Assembly (NCBI RefSeq): GCF_000300515.1
Contig: NZ_AMSI01000009.1
Location: forward strand, 154,626 to 218,625
Length of the DNA: 64,000 nt
Direction of reading: 5' to 3'
DNA from: Nitratireductor indicus C115
Lineage (GTDB): Bacteria > Pseudomonadota > Alphaproteobacteria > Rhizobiales > Rhizobiaceae
Shown here: positions 18,517 through 26,719 of the stretch, piece after piece
Position numbering within the stretch: the stretch's first letter is position 1
Layout: the number at the start of each line of letters is the position of its first letter
Translations under genes and position numbers: made by a program
Notes under the pieces: generated by a model
Database searches by the model: none
Seen by the model: only the letters and a program-made list of their open reading frames with translations
What the model was told of the DNA's origin: nothing

Positions 18517-20622
18517 TCATTCCTCGAGAATCATGACGCAGTCGACCACGCTGGGGCCTGCTTCGCCTACCAGAACGGGGTTGAGATCAAGCTCCGACAG
18601 GCGGGGTTCCATCGCCGCCGCCCAATGCGACAGGCGGAACAGCAACAGGGATATCGCTTCGCGGTCGACGGCGGGTTTGCCACGAACGCCGTCGAGAATC
18701 CTGCTCATGCGCAGGTCGTCCAGCATGGAGTACGCCTCGCTCCGATCGAACGGTGCGCGGCGGAAGGTGACATCCTTGAGAACCTCCACCAGTATGCCTC
18801 CAAAGCCCACCATGACGATCATGCCGAAGACCGGATCGCGCTGCACACCGATCACGAGCTCGACATGCCCCTCCGCCATTTCCTGGACGAGCACACCCGA
18901 CAATCGGGCATCGGGCATCGCAGTGCGGGCCCGTTCGATCAAAGCGCGATATCCGGATCGGATGCCTGCCTCGTCATCGATGTTCAAAATGACGCCATCG
19001 ATCTCGGTCTTGTGAGGAATATCCGGGGACTCGATCTTCAAGGCCACGGGGCGAGCGCTGTCGCGCCACAGGGCAACTGCGTGGTCCTCGCTCTCGGCGA
19101 GCCTGGCATGTGCCATGGGAATGCCTGCTTCGCGCAGCCAGGACGATGCCTCCACGGTGGGCTGCATGCCGGAGCCAGTGGTACCGGGACAGGCAGGGGA
19201 CCCTGATGGGCTGACGGCATCTTCGCTGGTCTTGCGTTGCATTCCGTAACGCGCAAGCGCGGCTGCGGCTTCGACGGCGCGTTCCCCCGCCGTATAGACG
19301 GGGATGTCTGCGGCGCGCAGCCCCTTTATGGCGGCGTCGGGAGCTGCGACCCAGCAAACAAGAAAGGGTTTGACGGTGCGTTGCTGGATTTCGCGGAAAA
19401 TACCGAGCAAGGGTTCGACATGGGCCGTCATCAGCTGCAGCCAGACGATCGCGACGTCGATGTCCGGATCATCGAGAAGGCTAACGACGGATTCTGTCAG
19501 CAGCTCGGGCCGGGCGACGAACTGACCGGTGACATCCACCGGATTGCCGGCTGCGCCGAAGGCAGGCATGACAGCGGCAAGTCTTGCCTGCGTTGCCGCG
19601 CCCAGTTCAGGTACTGTGAGGCCGACTTCCTCGGCGCGGTCCGCCATCATGACGCCCGCACCGCCAGACTGGGTTGCGATGCCAAGCCCGCTTCCGCAGG
19701 CGCGGCGCGGCTGGCAAAAGACTTCCAGCATGTCGAGCATCTGTTCTTCGTTGCGAGCGCGCAGGACGCCATATTGCCTTACCACAGCGTCGAACACCGC
19801 GTCGGACACGGCGAGCGCGCCGGTGTGCGACGCAGCGGCACGGGCACCTGAGGACATGCGGCCGACCTTTGTCAGAATCAGCGGCTTTCCGAGTTCCTGG
19901 CATTTGCGCGCAAGACGAACGAGAGCATCCCCATCGGTAATACCTTCGAGATAACCGGCTGCGACCTTGATGCGCGGGTCTTCGACAATTGCCATCATCA
20001 GCTCGGCAAAACTCAAATCCGCCTGATTGCCGGTGTTCAGGAAGTATCCGAGACCCAATCCCCTCTGGCGCACGAGGGCCGCTATCGCCGTGCCGAAGGC
20101 GCCTGACTGCGTGACGAAAGCGATCGGGCCGGCGCCGGTTTCGCCATCGGCATACTGGCTGAAGGTCGCGTAGACATTGTCGAATGCATTGACGAAACCG
20201 AGACAGTTGGGCCCGAGGAGAATGACCCGCGCCGCCTTTGCCGTTTCCGCCAGCCGTTTCTCCAGCACCTTGCCTTCATCACCCATCTCACCAAAGCCTG
20301 AGGAGAAGATGACGGCGGTGCGGATACCCTTCCTGCCGAGTTTCTCGACGCAATCGCACACATGGGCGGCGGGCAGGGCGATGATCGCCAGGTCGGCGGC
20401 TTCGGGAAGCGCCTCGATGCTCGGATAGCAGACAAGGCCCGCTATCTCCTCGTATTTGGGATTAACCGGCAGGATGCGCCCGGCATAACCTTTTTCGATC
20501 AGATGCTTCAGGGGGCGTCCGTTGACCTTGCCGAAGTCTGAGGAGGCGCCGATGACGGCTATCGATTTCGGATTTAAAAGCCGGCTAATAGTCTCGCGGC
20601 GGTCGGGGTTTGCATAGGTCAT
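18517..20622 (-). CDS. ADP-forming acyl-CoA synthetase (acetate-CoA ligase family)
   Basis: 701 residues, a fused alpha-beta type NDP-forming acyl-CoA synthetase. The CoA-binding Rossmann domain comes first (NPKSIAVIGASSDFGKVNG), followed by the succinyl-CoA-ligase-like part with the phospho-His motif SHTGALAVSD. A C-terminal ATP-grasp follows, containing ALKIESPDIPHKTEIDGV with the second conserved His. It would activate a carboxylic acid with CoA and ATP. It is the last gene of the minus-strand set ech-gcdH-acs, 10 bases after gcdH, so it probably activates the substrate used by those enzymes. I propose a sulfonated carboxylate (inference). Confidence 0.9.
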   Translation of the reverse strand: MTYANPDRRETISRLLNPKSIAVIGASSDFGKVNGRPLKHLIEKGYAGRILPVNPKYEEIAGLVCYPSIEALPEAADLAIIALPAAHVCDCVEKLGRKGIRTAVIFSSGFGEMGDEGKVLEKRLAETAKAARVILLGPNCLGFVNAFDNVYATFSQYADGETGAGPIAFVTQSGAFGTAIAALVRQRGLGLGYFLNTGNQADLSFAELMMAIVEDPRIKVAAGYLEGITDGDALVRLARKCQELGKPLILTKVGRMSSGARAAASHTGALAVSDAVFDAVVRQYGVLRARNEEQMLDMLEVFCQPRRACGSGLGIATQSGGAGVMMADRAEEVGLTVPELGAATQARLAAVMPAFGAAGNPVDVTGQFVARPELLTESVVSLLDDPDIDVAIVWLQLMTAHVEPLLGIFREIQQRTVKPFLVCWVAAPDAAIKGLRAADIPVYTAGERAVEAAAALARYGMQRKTSEDAVSPSGSPACPGTTGSGMQPTVEASSWLREAGIPMAHARLAESEDHAVALWRDSARPVALKIESPDIPHKTEIDGVILNIDDEAGIRSGYRALIERARTAMPDARLSGVLVQEMAEGHVELVIGVQRDPVFGMIVMVGFGGILVEVLKDVTFRRAPFDRSEAYSMLDDLRMSRILDGVRGKPAVDREAISLLLFRLSHWAAAMEPRLSELDLNPVLVGEAGPSVVDCVMILEE

Positions 20623-20632
20623 TGGCGCGGCC

Positions 20633-21850
20633 CTAGAATGACGAGATATTGGTCTGGGCGCGCCCGAGAACGAGCGCGTGGATGTCGTGCGTGCCTTCGA
20701 GCGTGTTGACGGTTTCCATGTTCATCAGGTGGCGGATGACGTGGTATTCGTCGGAAATGCCGTTGCCGCCATGAATGTCGCGCGCCATGCGCGTTATCTC
20801 CAGAGCCTTTCCGGCATTGTTTCTCTTCAACAGGGAAACCATCTCGGGGCTTGCCTTTCCCTCATCGCGCAGGCGGCTCAGATGGATACATGACAACAGG
20901 GCGAGCGTGATTTCGGTCTGCATGTCTGCGAGCTTTTTCTGGACCAACTGGTTCGCTGCCAGCGGTTTTCCAAACTGCTTTCGATCCATCGCGTATTGCC
21001 GCGAGGTCTGCCAACAGAATTCCGCCGCACCGACAGCTCCCCAGCAAATGCCGAAACGGGCATTGTTTAGACAGCCGAATGGTGCCCCGATGCCTTTTGC
21101 ACCGGGCAACAAATTCTCATCGGGAACGAAGACATTGTCCATGTGGATCTGTCCCGTGGGAGAAGCGCGGACGGAAAACTTGCCTTCGATCTTGCTTGTG
21201 CCGAGACCTTCCATGCCGCGCTCAAGAATGAAGCCGCGGACGGTTCCTTCGTCGTCTTTCGCCCAGACAATCATGATGTCGGCTATGGGTGCATGGGTGA
21301 TCCATGTCTTGTTTCCGGTAAGGCGATAACCCCCGTCGACCTTGCGGGCGCGGGAATGCATGCCTCCGGGGTCGGAACCGTGATCGGGTTCCGTCAGACC
21401 GAAGCATCCCAGCATTTCCGCACGCGCCATGGCGGGCAGAAATCTCTCGCGTTGCTCTTGCGAGCCGTAGAGATAAATCGGCAGCATGCTGAGTGTGCTC
21501 TGCACGCCTAGCGCCGAGCGGAAGCTCGTGTCCACCCGTTCGAACTCGCGAGCGATCAATCCATAGGCGACATAGCTGATGCCTGCGCAACCGAAGCCTT
21601 CAATCGTTGCCCCGAGGAAACCAAGGTCGGCTATTTCCCGCATGACCTCGATGTCGAAGGTCTCATTGCGGTTCGATTCCAGAATACGCGGCATCAGCTT
21701 GTCCTGCGCGTAGCTGCGCGCAGTGTCGCGGATCATGATTTCTTCCTGCGTCAGCAGGTCTTCGATGCGAAAGGGATCCTCCCAGGAGAACTGGGCCCCC
21801 TTCATCCGTGCCCGGTCGAGGATATGCTGCGCCGGTTCAGGATTTTCCAT
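20633..21850 (-). CDS. Glutaryl-CoA dehydrogenase-like acyl-CoA dehydrogenase
   Basis: The start is the ATG at 21850, preceded by GGGAGGAG; 405 residues. It follows glutaryl-CoA dehydrogenase almost throughout: [59 protein letters not shown]. The catalytic base aligns to Glu385. Arg111-Ser112 (FRSALGVQ) align with the Arg-Ser pair that, in the human enzyme as I recall it, binds the distal carboxylate. It may be a true gcdH or a homologue for an analogue with another anionic end group. It is preceded by an enoyl-CoA hydratase gene and followed by an acyl-CoA synthetase gene; no glutarate-specific neighbour is present. FAD-dependent, cytoplasmic. Confidence 0.9.
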   Translation of the reverse strand: MENPEPAQHILDRARMKGAQFSWEDPFRIEDLLTQEEIMIRDTARSYAQDKLMPRILESNRNETFDIEVMREIADLGFLGATIEGFGCAGISYVAYGLIAREFERVDTSFRSALGVQSTLSMLPIYLYGSQEQRERFLPAMARAEMLGCFGLTEPDHGSDPGGMHSRARKVDGGYRLTGNKTWITHAPIADIMIVWAKDDEGTVRGFILERGMEGLGTSKIEGKFSVRASPTGQIHMDNVFVPDENLLPGAKGIGAPFGCLNNARFGICWGAVGAAEFCWQTSRQYAMDRKQFGKPLAANQLVQKKLADMQTEITLALLSCIHLSRLRDEGKASPEMVSLLKRNNAGKALEITRMARDIHGGNGISDEYHVIRHLMNMETVNTLEGTHDIHALVLGRAQTNISSF

Positions 21851-21872
21851 GGGTTCTCCTCCCGAGATGCAA

Positions 21873-22673
21873 TCAGAAACGATCTCTATTGTCCGCCCTG
21901 CCGAAATCCGGCGTGCGCTTCTGGAGAAAGGCGTCGACGCCTTCCTGCTTGTCGGCTGAGCCGAGGCAGATCTGGAACCAGCGATGTTCGTAGTCGATAG
22001 CGTGGTCAATCGTCATGTCCGCGCTGCGCGAGACGGTGTCGATGATCGCCCGTGCGGAAACCGGCGCGAGCTTTGCGAGCCTGTGCGCGATGCTGGAAAC
22101 CTCCTCGTCAAATATCTCTGGCGCTACGACCCAGTCGACGATGCCCAGCTGTTCCGCCTGCATCGCATCGACATGCTCGGCGAGGAGGATCATCCGCAGG
22201 GCGCGTCCCCGGCCGACCAGCCGGGTCAGGCGCGCGGTTCCGCCATTGGCGGGCAGGATGCCGATTCGCGTTTCGGGCAGACCGACCTTCGCGGTGGCGC
22301 TTGCGATTCTCAGATGGCAGGCAAGCGCGAGTTCCAGCCCGCCGCCAAGCGCATATCCATTGATTGCCGCAAGGGTCGGAAAGGGCGCTGTCTCGAGCCT
22401 GCGGGCGAGTTCGCGCCGGGCGCCGAAGTCGATCTCGTTCCAGGGGGTGCGTCGCTGCATCTCCTCCAGATCGGCTCCTGCGGCAAAGGCCTTGTCGCCC
22501 GTGCCGCGCACCACCAGCACGCGCGTGCCGGAGGGAAGATTGCGGACGGCATCGAGAGCCTCCGCGATCATCTGATTGTTCAGCGCGTTCAGCACGTCGG
22601 GCCTGTCGAAGGTCAGAAATGCCTTGGCCCCTTCCTGGTGAAACCTGATCGTCTGATAGTCGGACATAGTCAT
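21873..22673 (-). CDS. Enoyl-CoA hydratase/isomerase family protein
   Basis: About 266 residues; the start is uncertain between ATG at 22673 and 22667. The crotonase fold is clear: [13 protein letters not shown] (CoA/oxyanion loop), [24 protein letters not shown], the catalytic region [28 protein letters not shown] and the usual C-terminal helices. The Glu in GLPETRIG corresponds to one catalytic Glu of hydratases; the other position is occupied by an Asn-Gly segment, so assignment as hydratase versus isomerase is not certain. It is the first enzyme gene of the minus-strand unit, downstream of a strong palindrome at 22745-22763. Confidence 0.88.
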   Translation of the reverse strand: MTMSDYQTIRFHQEGAKAFLTFDRPDVLNALNNQMIAEALDAVRNLPSGTRVLVVRGTGDKAFAAGADLEEMQRRTPWNEIDFGARRELARRLETAPFPTLAAINGYALGGGLELALACHLRIASATAKVGLPETRIGILPANGGTARLTRLVGRGRALRMILLAEHVDAMQAEQLGIVDWVVAPEIFDEEVSSIAHRLAKLAPVSARAIIDTVSRSADMTIDHAIDYEHRWFQICLGSADKQEGVDAFLQKRTPDFGRADNRDRF

Positions 22674-22744
22674 CAAAATCCCGGTGAGGCCCACCTAGCT
22701 AGTAAGACGAGCTTTTCTGGTCCAATTTATTTTGATGACAATGA

Positions 22745-22763
22745 TTATTCAGAACCTGAATAA
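22745..22763. promoter_or_regulatory. Palindromic operator upstream of the ech-gcdH-acs unit
   Basis: TTATTCAG-AAC-CTGAATAA is a perfect inverted repeat with 8-base arms and a 3-base spacer. It lies 72-90 bases before the enoyl-CoA hydratase start, downstream of the LysR gene. It contains T-N11-A spacing expected of LysR sites and is too AT-rich to be a terminator. The adjacent LysR protein is the likely binder (inference). Confidence 0.65.
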
Positions 22764-22821
22764 AACATGCGGTGGCGATGTACCGCTTTGTCCAAAGCAG
22801 GACCTGACTTTCGCGCACAGG

Positions 22822-23727
22822 CTAGAGATTTTCGCACAGGGCGATGAGGTGATTGCGCAGCCAGCGGTGGGCAGGATCGGCATCGTGCGTGTCATGCCAG
22901 ATGAGAAACACCGGAAACTCGGGCGTGCGCACAGGAACCGTATAGGTCTTCAGGCGGAAATGATCCGCGTAGATGAAGGCCATTCTGCGCGGCAGCGTTG
23001 CAAGGAGGTTGGAGCGCTGAACCACTGCCGGCATGGAGAGGAAATGCGGAACGGTGAGCGCGATGTCCCGCTTCAATCCCCGCTTGTTGAGCGCGAGATC
23101 GATCATGGGTCGGGATTTTCGTCGTGGGGTTATGACAACGTGCTGGAGATCGAGATAGCTGTCGAGGGTGAGTTGCTCCCCGAGCTTCGGATGATCGATG
23201 CGGGAAAGCGTCACCAGACCTTCGGTGAGAACGCATTTGCTGACGAAGCCCTCGCCCTGCAGGGCGAAATAATCCAGTGCGAGGTCAACTGTTCCTTCGC
23301 GAAGTTCGCGCGTCAACAATGAACTCGGCTCAGGCCGGATCTGGATGTGGATGCCGGGCGCGGCCTCCGCCAGCCAGTCGATGAAGCGTGGAATCAGTAC
23401 GGTTTCGCCATAATCCTCGACGGCTATGACGAATTCGCGGTTGGATTTGGAATAGTCGAACTCCTCATCGCCACGGAAACCCCGCTCCAGGAGTTCCAGA
23501 GCCTGGCGAATGGGATCGCGCAGTGACTTGGCGCGCGGCGTCGGCACCATGCCACTCCCTTCGCGCTTGAATAGCGGGTCGTCGACGGTGTGGCGCAGAC
23601 GCGCCAATGCATTCGACACTGCCGGCTGGGAAAGGTTGAGGCGTAACGCCGCCCTTGAGATGCTGCGCTCGGAATAGACCGCGTCGAAAACCAATAACAG
23701 GTTGAGGTCCATCGATCTGAGATTCAT
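22822..23727 (-). CDS. LysR family transcriptional regulator
   Basis: 301 residues from the ATG at 23727, which has GAGGAG about 6 bases upstream. The N-terminal helix-turn-helix reads MDLNLLLVFDAVYSERSISRAALRLNLSQPAVSNALARLRHTVDDPLFKREG, and a LysR effector domain follows (FVIAVEDYGETVLIPRFIDWL, VDLALDYFALQGEG). It resembles the NodD/SyrM-like branch. It lies between the divergent sulfonate-type operon (23881 onward) and the ech-gcdH-acs unit and could control both. Confidence 0.93.
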   Translation of the reverse strand: MNLRSMDLNLLLVFDAVYSERSISRAALRLNLSQPAVSNALARLRHTVDDPLFKREGSGMVPTPRAKSLRDPIRQALELLERGFRGDEEFDYSKSNREFVIAVEDYGETVLIPRFIDWLAEAAPGIHIQIRPEPSSLLTRELREGTVDLALDYFALQGEGFVSKCVLTEGLVTLSRIDHPKLGEQLTLDSYLDLQHVVITPRRKSRPMIDLALNKRGLKRDIALTVPHFLSMPAVVQRSNLLATLPRRMAFIYADHFRLKTYTVPVRTPEFPVFLIWHDTHDADPAHRWLRNHLIALCENL

Positions 23728-23776
23728 GAAAGCTCCTCCTCGTGGCACGATCACAATATTTAGCCTGTCAATAAAA

Positions 23777-23791
23777 TCTATTCCCTATAGA
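23777..23791. promoter_or_regulatory. Candidate LysR site in the divergent promoter region
   Basis: TCTAT-TCCCT-ATAGA is a perfect 5-base-arm inverted repeat, containing T-N11-A spacing, in the AT-rich gap between the lysR gene and the thiolase-like gene. Its half-site differs from the palindrome at 22745-22763, so whether both bind the same protein is open. Confidence 0.5.
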
Positions 23792-23880
23792 AATTAGACA
23801 AATAATCCTCTCCTGCACATCCTTGGCTCGGATAATGAAGGGCCGGCATGCATTCGTTGCCCGCCCAGGGAGGAGAATTC

Positions 23881-25089
23881 ATGCGAGGAAAGGTAGCCAT
23901 TGTCGGCTATGGCCGGACGCCCTATAGCCGGCTGAAGCCGGGCGAGCCCGTGCTTACGGTGGATGAGTACATCGCCTGGGCGGCTGAACTGGCGCTTGAA
24001 CGGGCGGGTATGTCGAAATCCGATTTCGATGGTCAAGGGCTTGGCGTTTCGCATGCCGAAGTGGCTCATACCGTCAACTGGTCGGCGGCGACGGCGGAAA
24101 ATCTGGGCATCAGTCCGAACGCCCTGATCCGTGGCGATCAGGGAGGGTGTTCGGCCACATCGATGCTCATCCGCGCTGCGACATTGATCGAGGCCGGCGT
24201 GATTGACAGGGCCCTGATCGTGGGAGCGGACACGCCCCTCAGCATGCCTTCTCTTGCACCGGGTCTGCCATTGTCGCCAGAGCGGACGCGCGGCGTCTTC
24301 TGGGATTTCCAGGGGCCATTCGGGGTCATGGGAGCGACGGCCCAGTTCGCGCTGATATTGCGCCGCTACATGCATGAACATCAGGTGACGCCCGAGCAGC
24401 TCGGCAAGGTGGCGGTCACCAACCGGTATCATGCGTCGTTGAATCCCGGTGCAATCTACCGGAAGCCGTTCACGCTGCAGGAATATCTGGATTCGCGGAT
24501 GCTATCGGATCCGATCCGGCTCTTCGATTGCGTGCCGATCGTGAATGGCGGGCTGGCCTATATCGTGACCTCGGCCGAATCCGCCAAGGCCATCACGGAC
24601 AGGCCTGTCTATGTGCTCGGCTTCGGCGAAACCAACAATTTCTATTCCGGGTCGCGGGTCTTTCCCGATGTGACCGTTACCGGTTTTTCGGAGTCGGCGC
24701 CGCGTGCCATGGAAATGGCGGGCGTCGGGCACGACGATATCGATTTCCTTCAGCCCTATGACGACTACCCCTTCATTTCCATGAAAACCATCGAGGATTG
24801 GGGGTTCTGCAAGAAAGGCGAGGGCGGCAAATTCCTTGAGGAACACGACCTGCGGTTCGACGGCGATTTTCCGATGTCCACCGACGGCGGGCAACTCTCC
24901 GGCGGGCAGCCCGGCGGTGCCAATGGCGGTTTCATGCCGCTCGTGGAAGGCGTGACGCAATTGCGGGGTGAGGCCGAGGGGCGGCAGGTCCCGAATGCCG
25001 GCATCGGTGCCGTCTGCGGTTTTGGCGGCATCCCCTATGGGCGTCCGGGGCGGAGCTGCATTTCAGTCATTCTCGGATCGGAGGCGTGA
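23881..25089 (+). CDS. Thiolase-like protein, candidate retro-aldolase (SCP2-thiolase/Ltp2-like)
   Basis: 402 residues from the ATG at 23881, directly after GGGAGGAG. The thiolase fold is recognisable: Cys90 (GGCSATSM) sits at the nucleophile position and Cys379 (AVCGFGG) at the second Cys position. The catalytic His of the GHP motif is replaced by Gln343 (GGQPGG). It overlaps or adjoins a DUF35 Zn-ribbon gene. Thiolase-like/DUF35 pairs form complexes in archaeal acetoacetyl-CoA chemistry, in BbsAB, and in the steroid retro-aldolases Ltp2/ChsH2. With the altered His and no 3-hydroxyacyl-CoA dehydrogenase nearby, I infer carbon-carbon cleavage of a 3-hydroxyacyl-CoA to an aldehyde and acetyl-CoA rather than thiolysis. 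The family call is firm; the reaction is inference. Confidence 0.85.
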   Translation: MRGKVAIVGYGRTPYSRLKPGEPVLTVDEYIAWAAELALERAGMSKSDFDGQGLGVSHAEVAHTVNWSAATAENLGISPNALIRGDQGGCSATSMLIRAATLIEAGVIDRALIVGADTPLSMPSLAPGLPLSPERTRGVFWDFQGPFGVMGATAQFALILRRYMHEHQVTPEQLGKVAVTNRYHASLNPGAIYRKPFTLQEYLDSRMLSDPIRLFDCVPIVNGGLAYIVTSAESAKAITDRPVYVLGFGETNNFYSGSRVFPDVTVTGFSESAPRAMEMAGVGHDDIDFLQPYDDYPFISMKTIEDWGFCKKGEGGKFLEEHDLRFDGDFPMSTDGGQLSGGQPGGANGGFMPLVEGVTQLRGEAEGRQVPNAGIGAVCGFGGIPYGRPGRSCISVILGSEA

Positions 25090-25091
25090 AG

Positions 25092-25508
25092 ATGGAAAGC
25101 ATAGCGGCCAAACCCCTGCCGGACATTACCGACCTGACGCGCCCGTTCTGGACTGCGGCGCGCGAAGGGCGGCTCGTGATGCAAAAGTGCCCCAGCTGCG
25201 GCACGGTGAATTTCCATCCGAAGCCCTGGTGCATCGAATGCGGGGATCGTGGGCTGGAATGGACCGAAATGCAGACTGGCGGAACGGTCTATTCCTACAC
25301 GGTCTCCCACTCCGTTGCGATGAATCATCTGGGCTGGCAGGCGGAGCTGCCCGTCATCATGTGCCTGATCGATATCGATGGCGGCGCAAGGATGTATGCG
25401 CAGGTCACCGACGTGGCCGCGGAGGATATGCAAATCGGCATGAGGGTGAAGGCCTATTTCGAGCCGATCAGTGAAGAAGCGGGCATCCCGAAATTCCGGC
25501 CTGCATGA
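25092..25508 (+). CDS. DUF35 Zn-ribbon/OB-fold partner of the thiolase-like protein
   Basis: 138 residues. The ATG at 25092 is preferred over a GTG at 25086 because GGAGG at 25079-25083 is then 8 bases upstream. The protein has the rubredoxin-like zinc ribbon CPSCGTVNFHPKPWCIECG (C-x2-C-x12-C-x2-C) followed by an OB-fold (VYSYTVSHSV, PVIMCLIDIDGGARMYAQV, IGMRVKAYFEP). Such proteins bind thiolase-fold partners and channel or position acyl-CoA. The gene follows the thiolase gene by 2 bases, so the two are surely co-translated. Confidence 0.92.
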   Translation: MESIAAKPLPDITDLTRPFWTAAREGRLVMQKCPSCGTVNFHPKPWCIECGDRGLEWTEMQTGGTVYSYTVSHSVAMNHLGWQAELPVIMCLIDIDGGARMYAQVTDVAAEDMQIGMRVKAYFEPISEEAGIPKFRPA

Positions 25509-25586
25509 GCTTTCCGAAGGGGGGCGCCAAGAGCGGCTCCACCCTTTGGACTGGAGAAGCACGCATTTTCTGGGAGGAGAATTGCT

Positions 25587-26609
25587 ATGAAAATCGCATC
25601 GAACTCGATAAAACGCGGCCTCGCCATCGGCGCGATTGCACTGGCCGCAGCATCCCTGTCGCAGGGCAGTGCCCTGTCGCAGGAAACGACACAGATCAAT
25701 CTTATCAGCGCTCCGTTCGGCACCGGCTCCTATGTAATGGGATCGGCGCTTGAGGAGATTTCCAAGAAGAGCGATATCGGTGTCACGATCACGCATTCGG
25801 AAAGCCCCGGCTTCGTATTCAACATCAAGAAGCTGGACAATGAGCCGGAGTTGAAAACCAACACGATCGTGGGGTCGGGCGGTGGCGTGCAGGGTCTTGC
25901 GAAAGCAGGCGTCGAACCCTTCGACAAGAAGTATCCGGGCTTCAAGCTCATCGCCAACTACAATCTGAATTCCAGCTGGCTGGCGACGCTCGACAAGAAC
26001 ATCAAGACGATCGAGGACCTGAAGGGAAAGAAGGTCGCGGTCGGACGGCGGGCGCAGATCAACTGGGCCATTCAGCCGGTCGCAATCCTGAGGGATGGCT
26101 GGGGTCTCAGCGACAAGGACGTCAATATTCAATATGTCGGAACGAAGGAATCGGTGGACGCGCTGCTCGACGGCACGGCCGACGCAGCGATCGTCGGCGG
26201 CTACATCGATCCGGTCAGCGACAGGATGATGCTGAGCCCGCAAACCATCGAGTTTCTGGCATCGGGGCGCAATCCGCATCATCTCGACTGGGGTGCGGAC
26301 ATGGTCACGAAGGCGCGTGAGGCCGGTGTAAGCATGGCCAATGTGACGATACCGGCCGGTGTCGATCCCACCATCACCGAGCCCATGGCGGGCTTCGCCG
26401 ACAGCGTTGCCTGGATGGTCGCACCGGAGTTTCCCGAAGAGGTCGCCTACAAGGTGACCAAGCTGATTCTCGATAACATTGAGAAGTTCGGCGAATACCA
26501 GGCGACAGGCAAGCTGATGTCTCCCAAGGGCATGATCTACGGATGGGATCCAGAGGACATTCATCCGGGAGCGCTGCGCGCCTATCGGGAAGCCGGCCTC
26601 ATCGATTAG
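25587..26609 (+). CDS. TAXI family TRAP transporter substrate-binding protein
   Basis: 340 residues with a Sec signal (MKIASNSIKRGLAIGAIALAAASLSQGSALSQE). The mature N-terminus (TQINLISAPFGTGSYVMGSALEEISKKS) is typical of TAXI binding proteins, and the body has VGSGGGVQGLAKAG and the GRRAQINW segment. It has a GGGAGGAGAATT leader before the ATG. It lies in the operon thiolase-DUF35-TAXI-permease-xsc-pta, so its ligand is presumably the compound degraded by these enzymes, possibly a sulfonate (inference). Confidence 0.92.
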   Translation: MKIASNSIKRGLAIGAIALAAASLSQGSALSQETTQINLISAPFGTGSYVMGSALEEISKKSDIGVTITHSESPGFVFNIKKLDNEPELKTNTIVGSGGGVQGLAKAGVEPFDKKYPGFKLIANYNLNSSWLATLDKNIKTIEDLKGKKVAVGRRAQINWAIQPVAILRDGWGLSDKDVNIQYVGTKESVDALLDGTADAAIVGGYIDPVSDRMMLSPQTIEFLASGRNPHHLDWGADMVTKAREAGVSMANVTIPAGVDPTITEPMAGFADSVAWMVAPEFPEEVAYKVTKLILDNIEKFGEYQATGKLMSPKGMIYGWDPEDIHPGALRAYREAGLID

Positions 26610-26627
26610 CCGGCATCAGCATATTGG

Positions 26628-26658
26628 GGAGCCGCTCGAATGTACTCGAAGCGGCTCC
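26628..26658 (+). other. Intercistronic hairpin between TAXI and permease genes
   Basis: GGAGCCGCT at 26628-26636 pairs perfectly with AGCGGCTCC at 26650-26658, with an inner CGA/TCGA pair. A short T run (GTTTTC) follows 7 bases later. It may be a leaky terminator or an mRNA-stabilising element that makes binding protein more abundant than permease. A comparable hairpin lies at the same place in the second TAXI operon. Confidence 0.65.
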
Positions 26659-26719
26659 TCCCGAGTTTTCAAGAAACAACTCACTGCGCTTTGCCCGCGC
26701 CTAACGGAGCATCGAAGCC

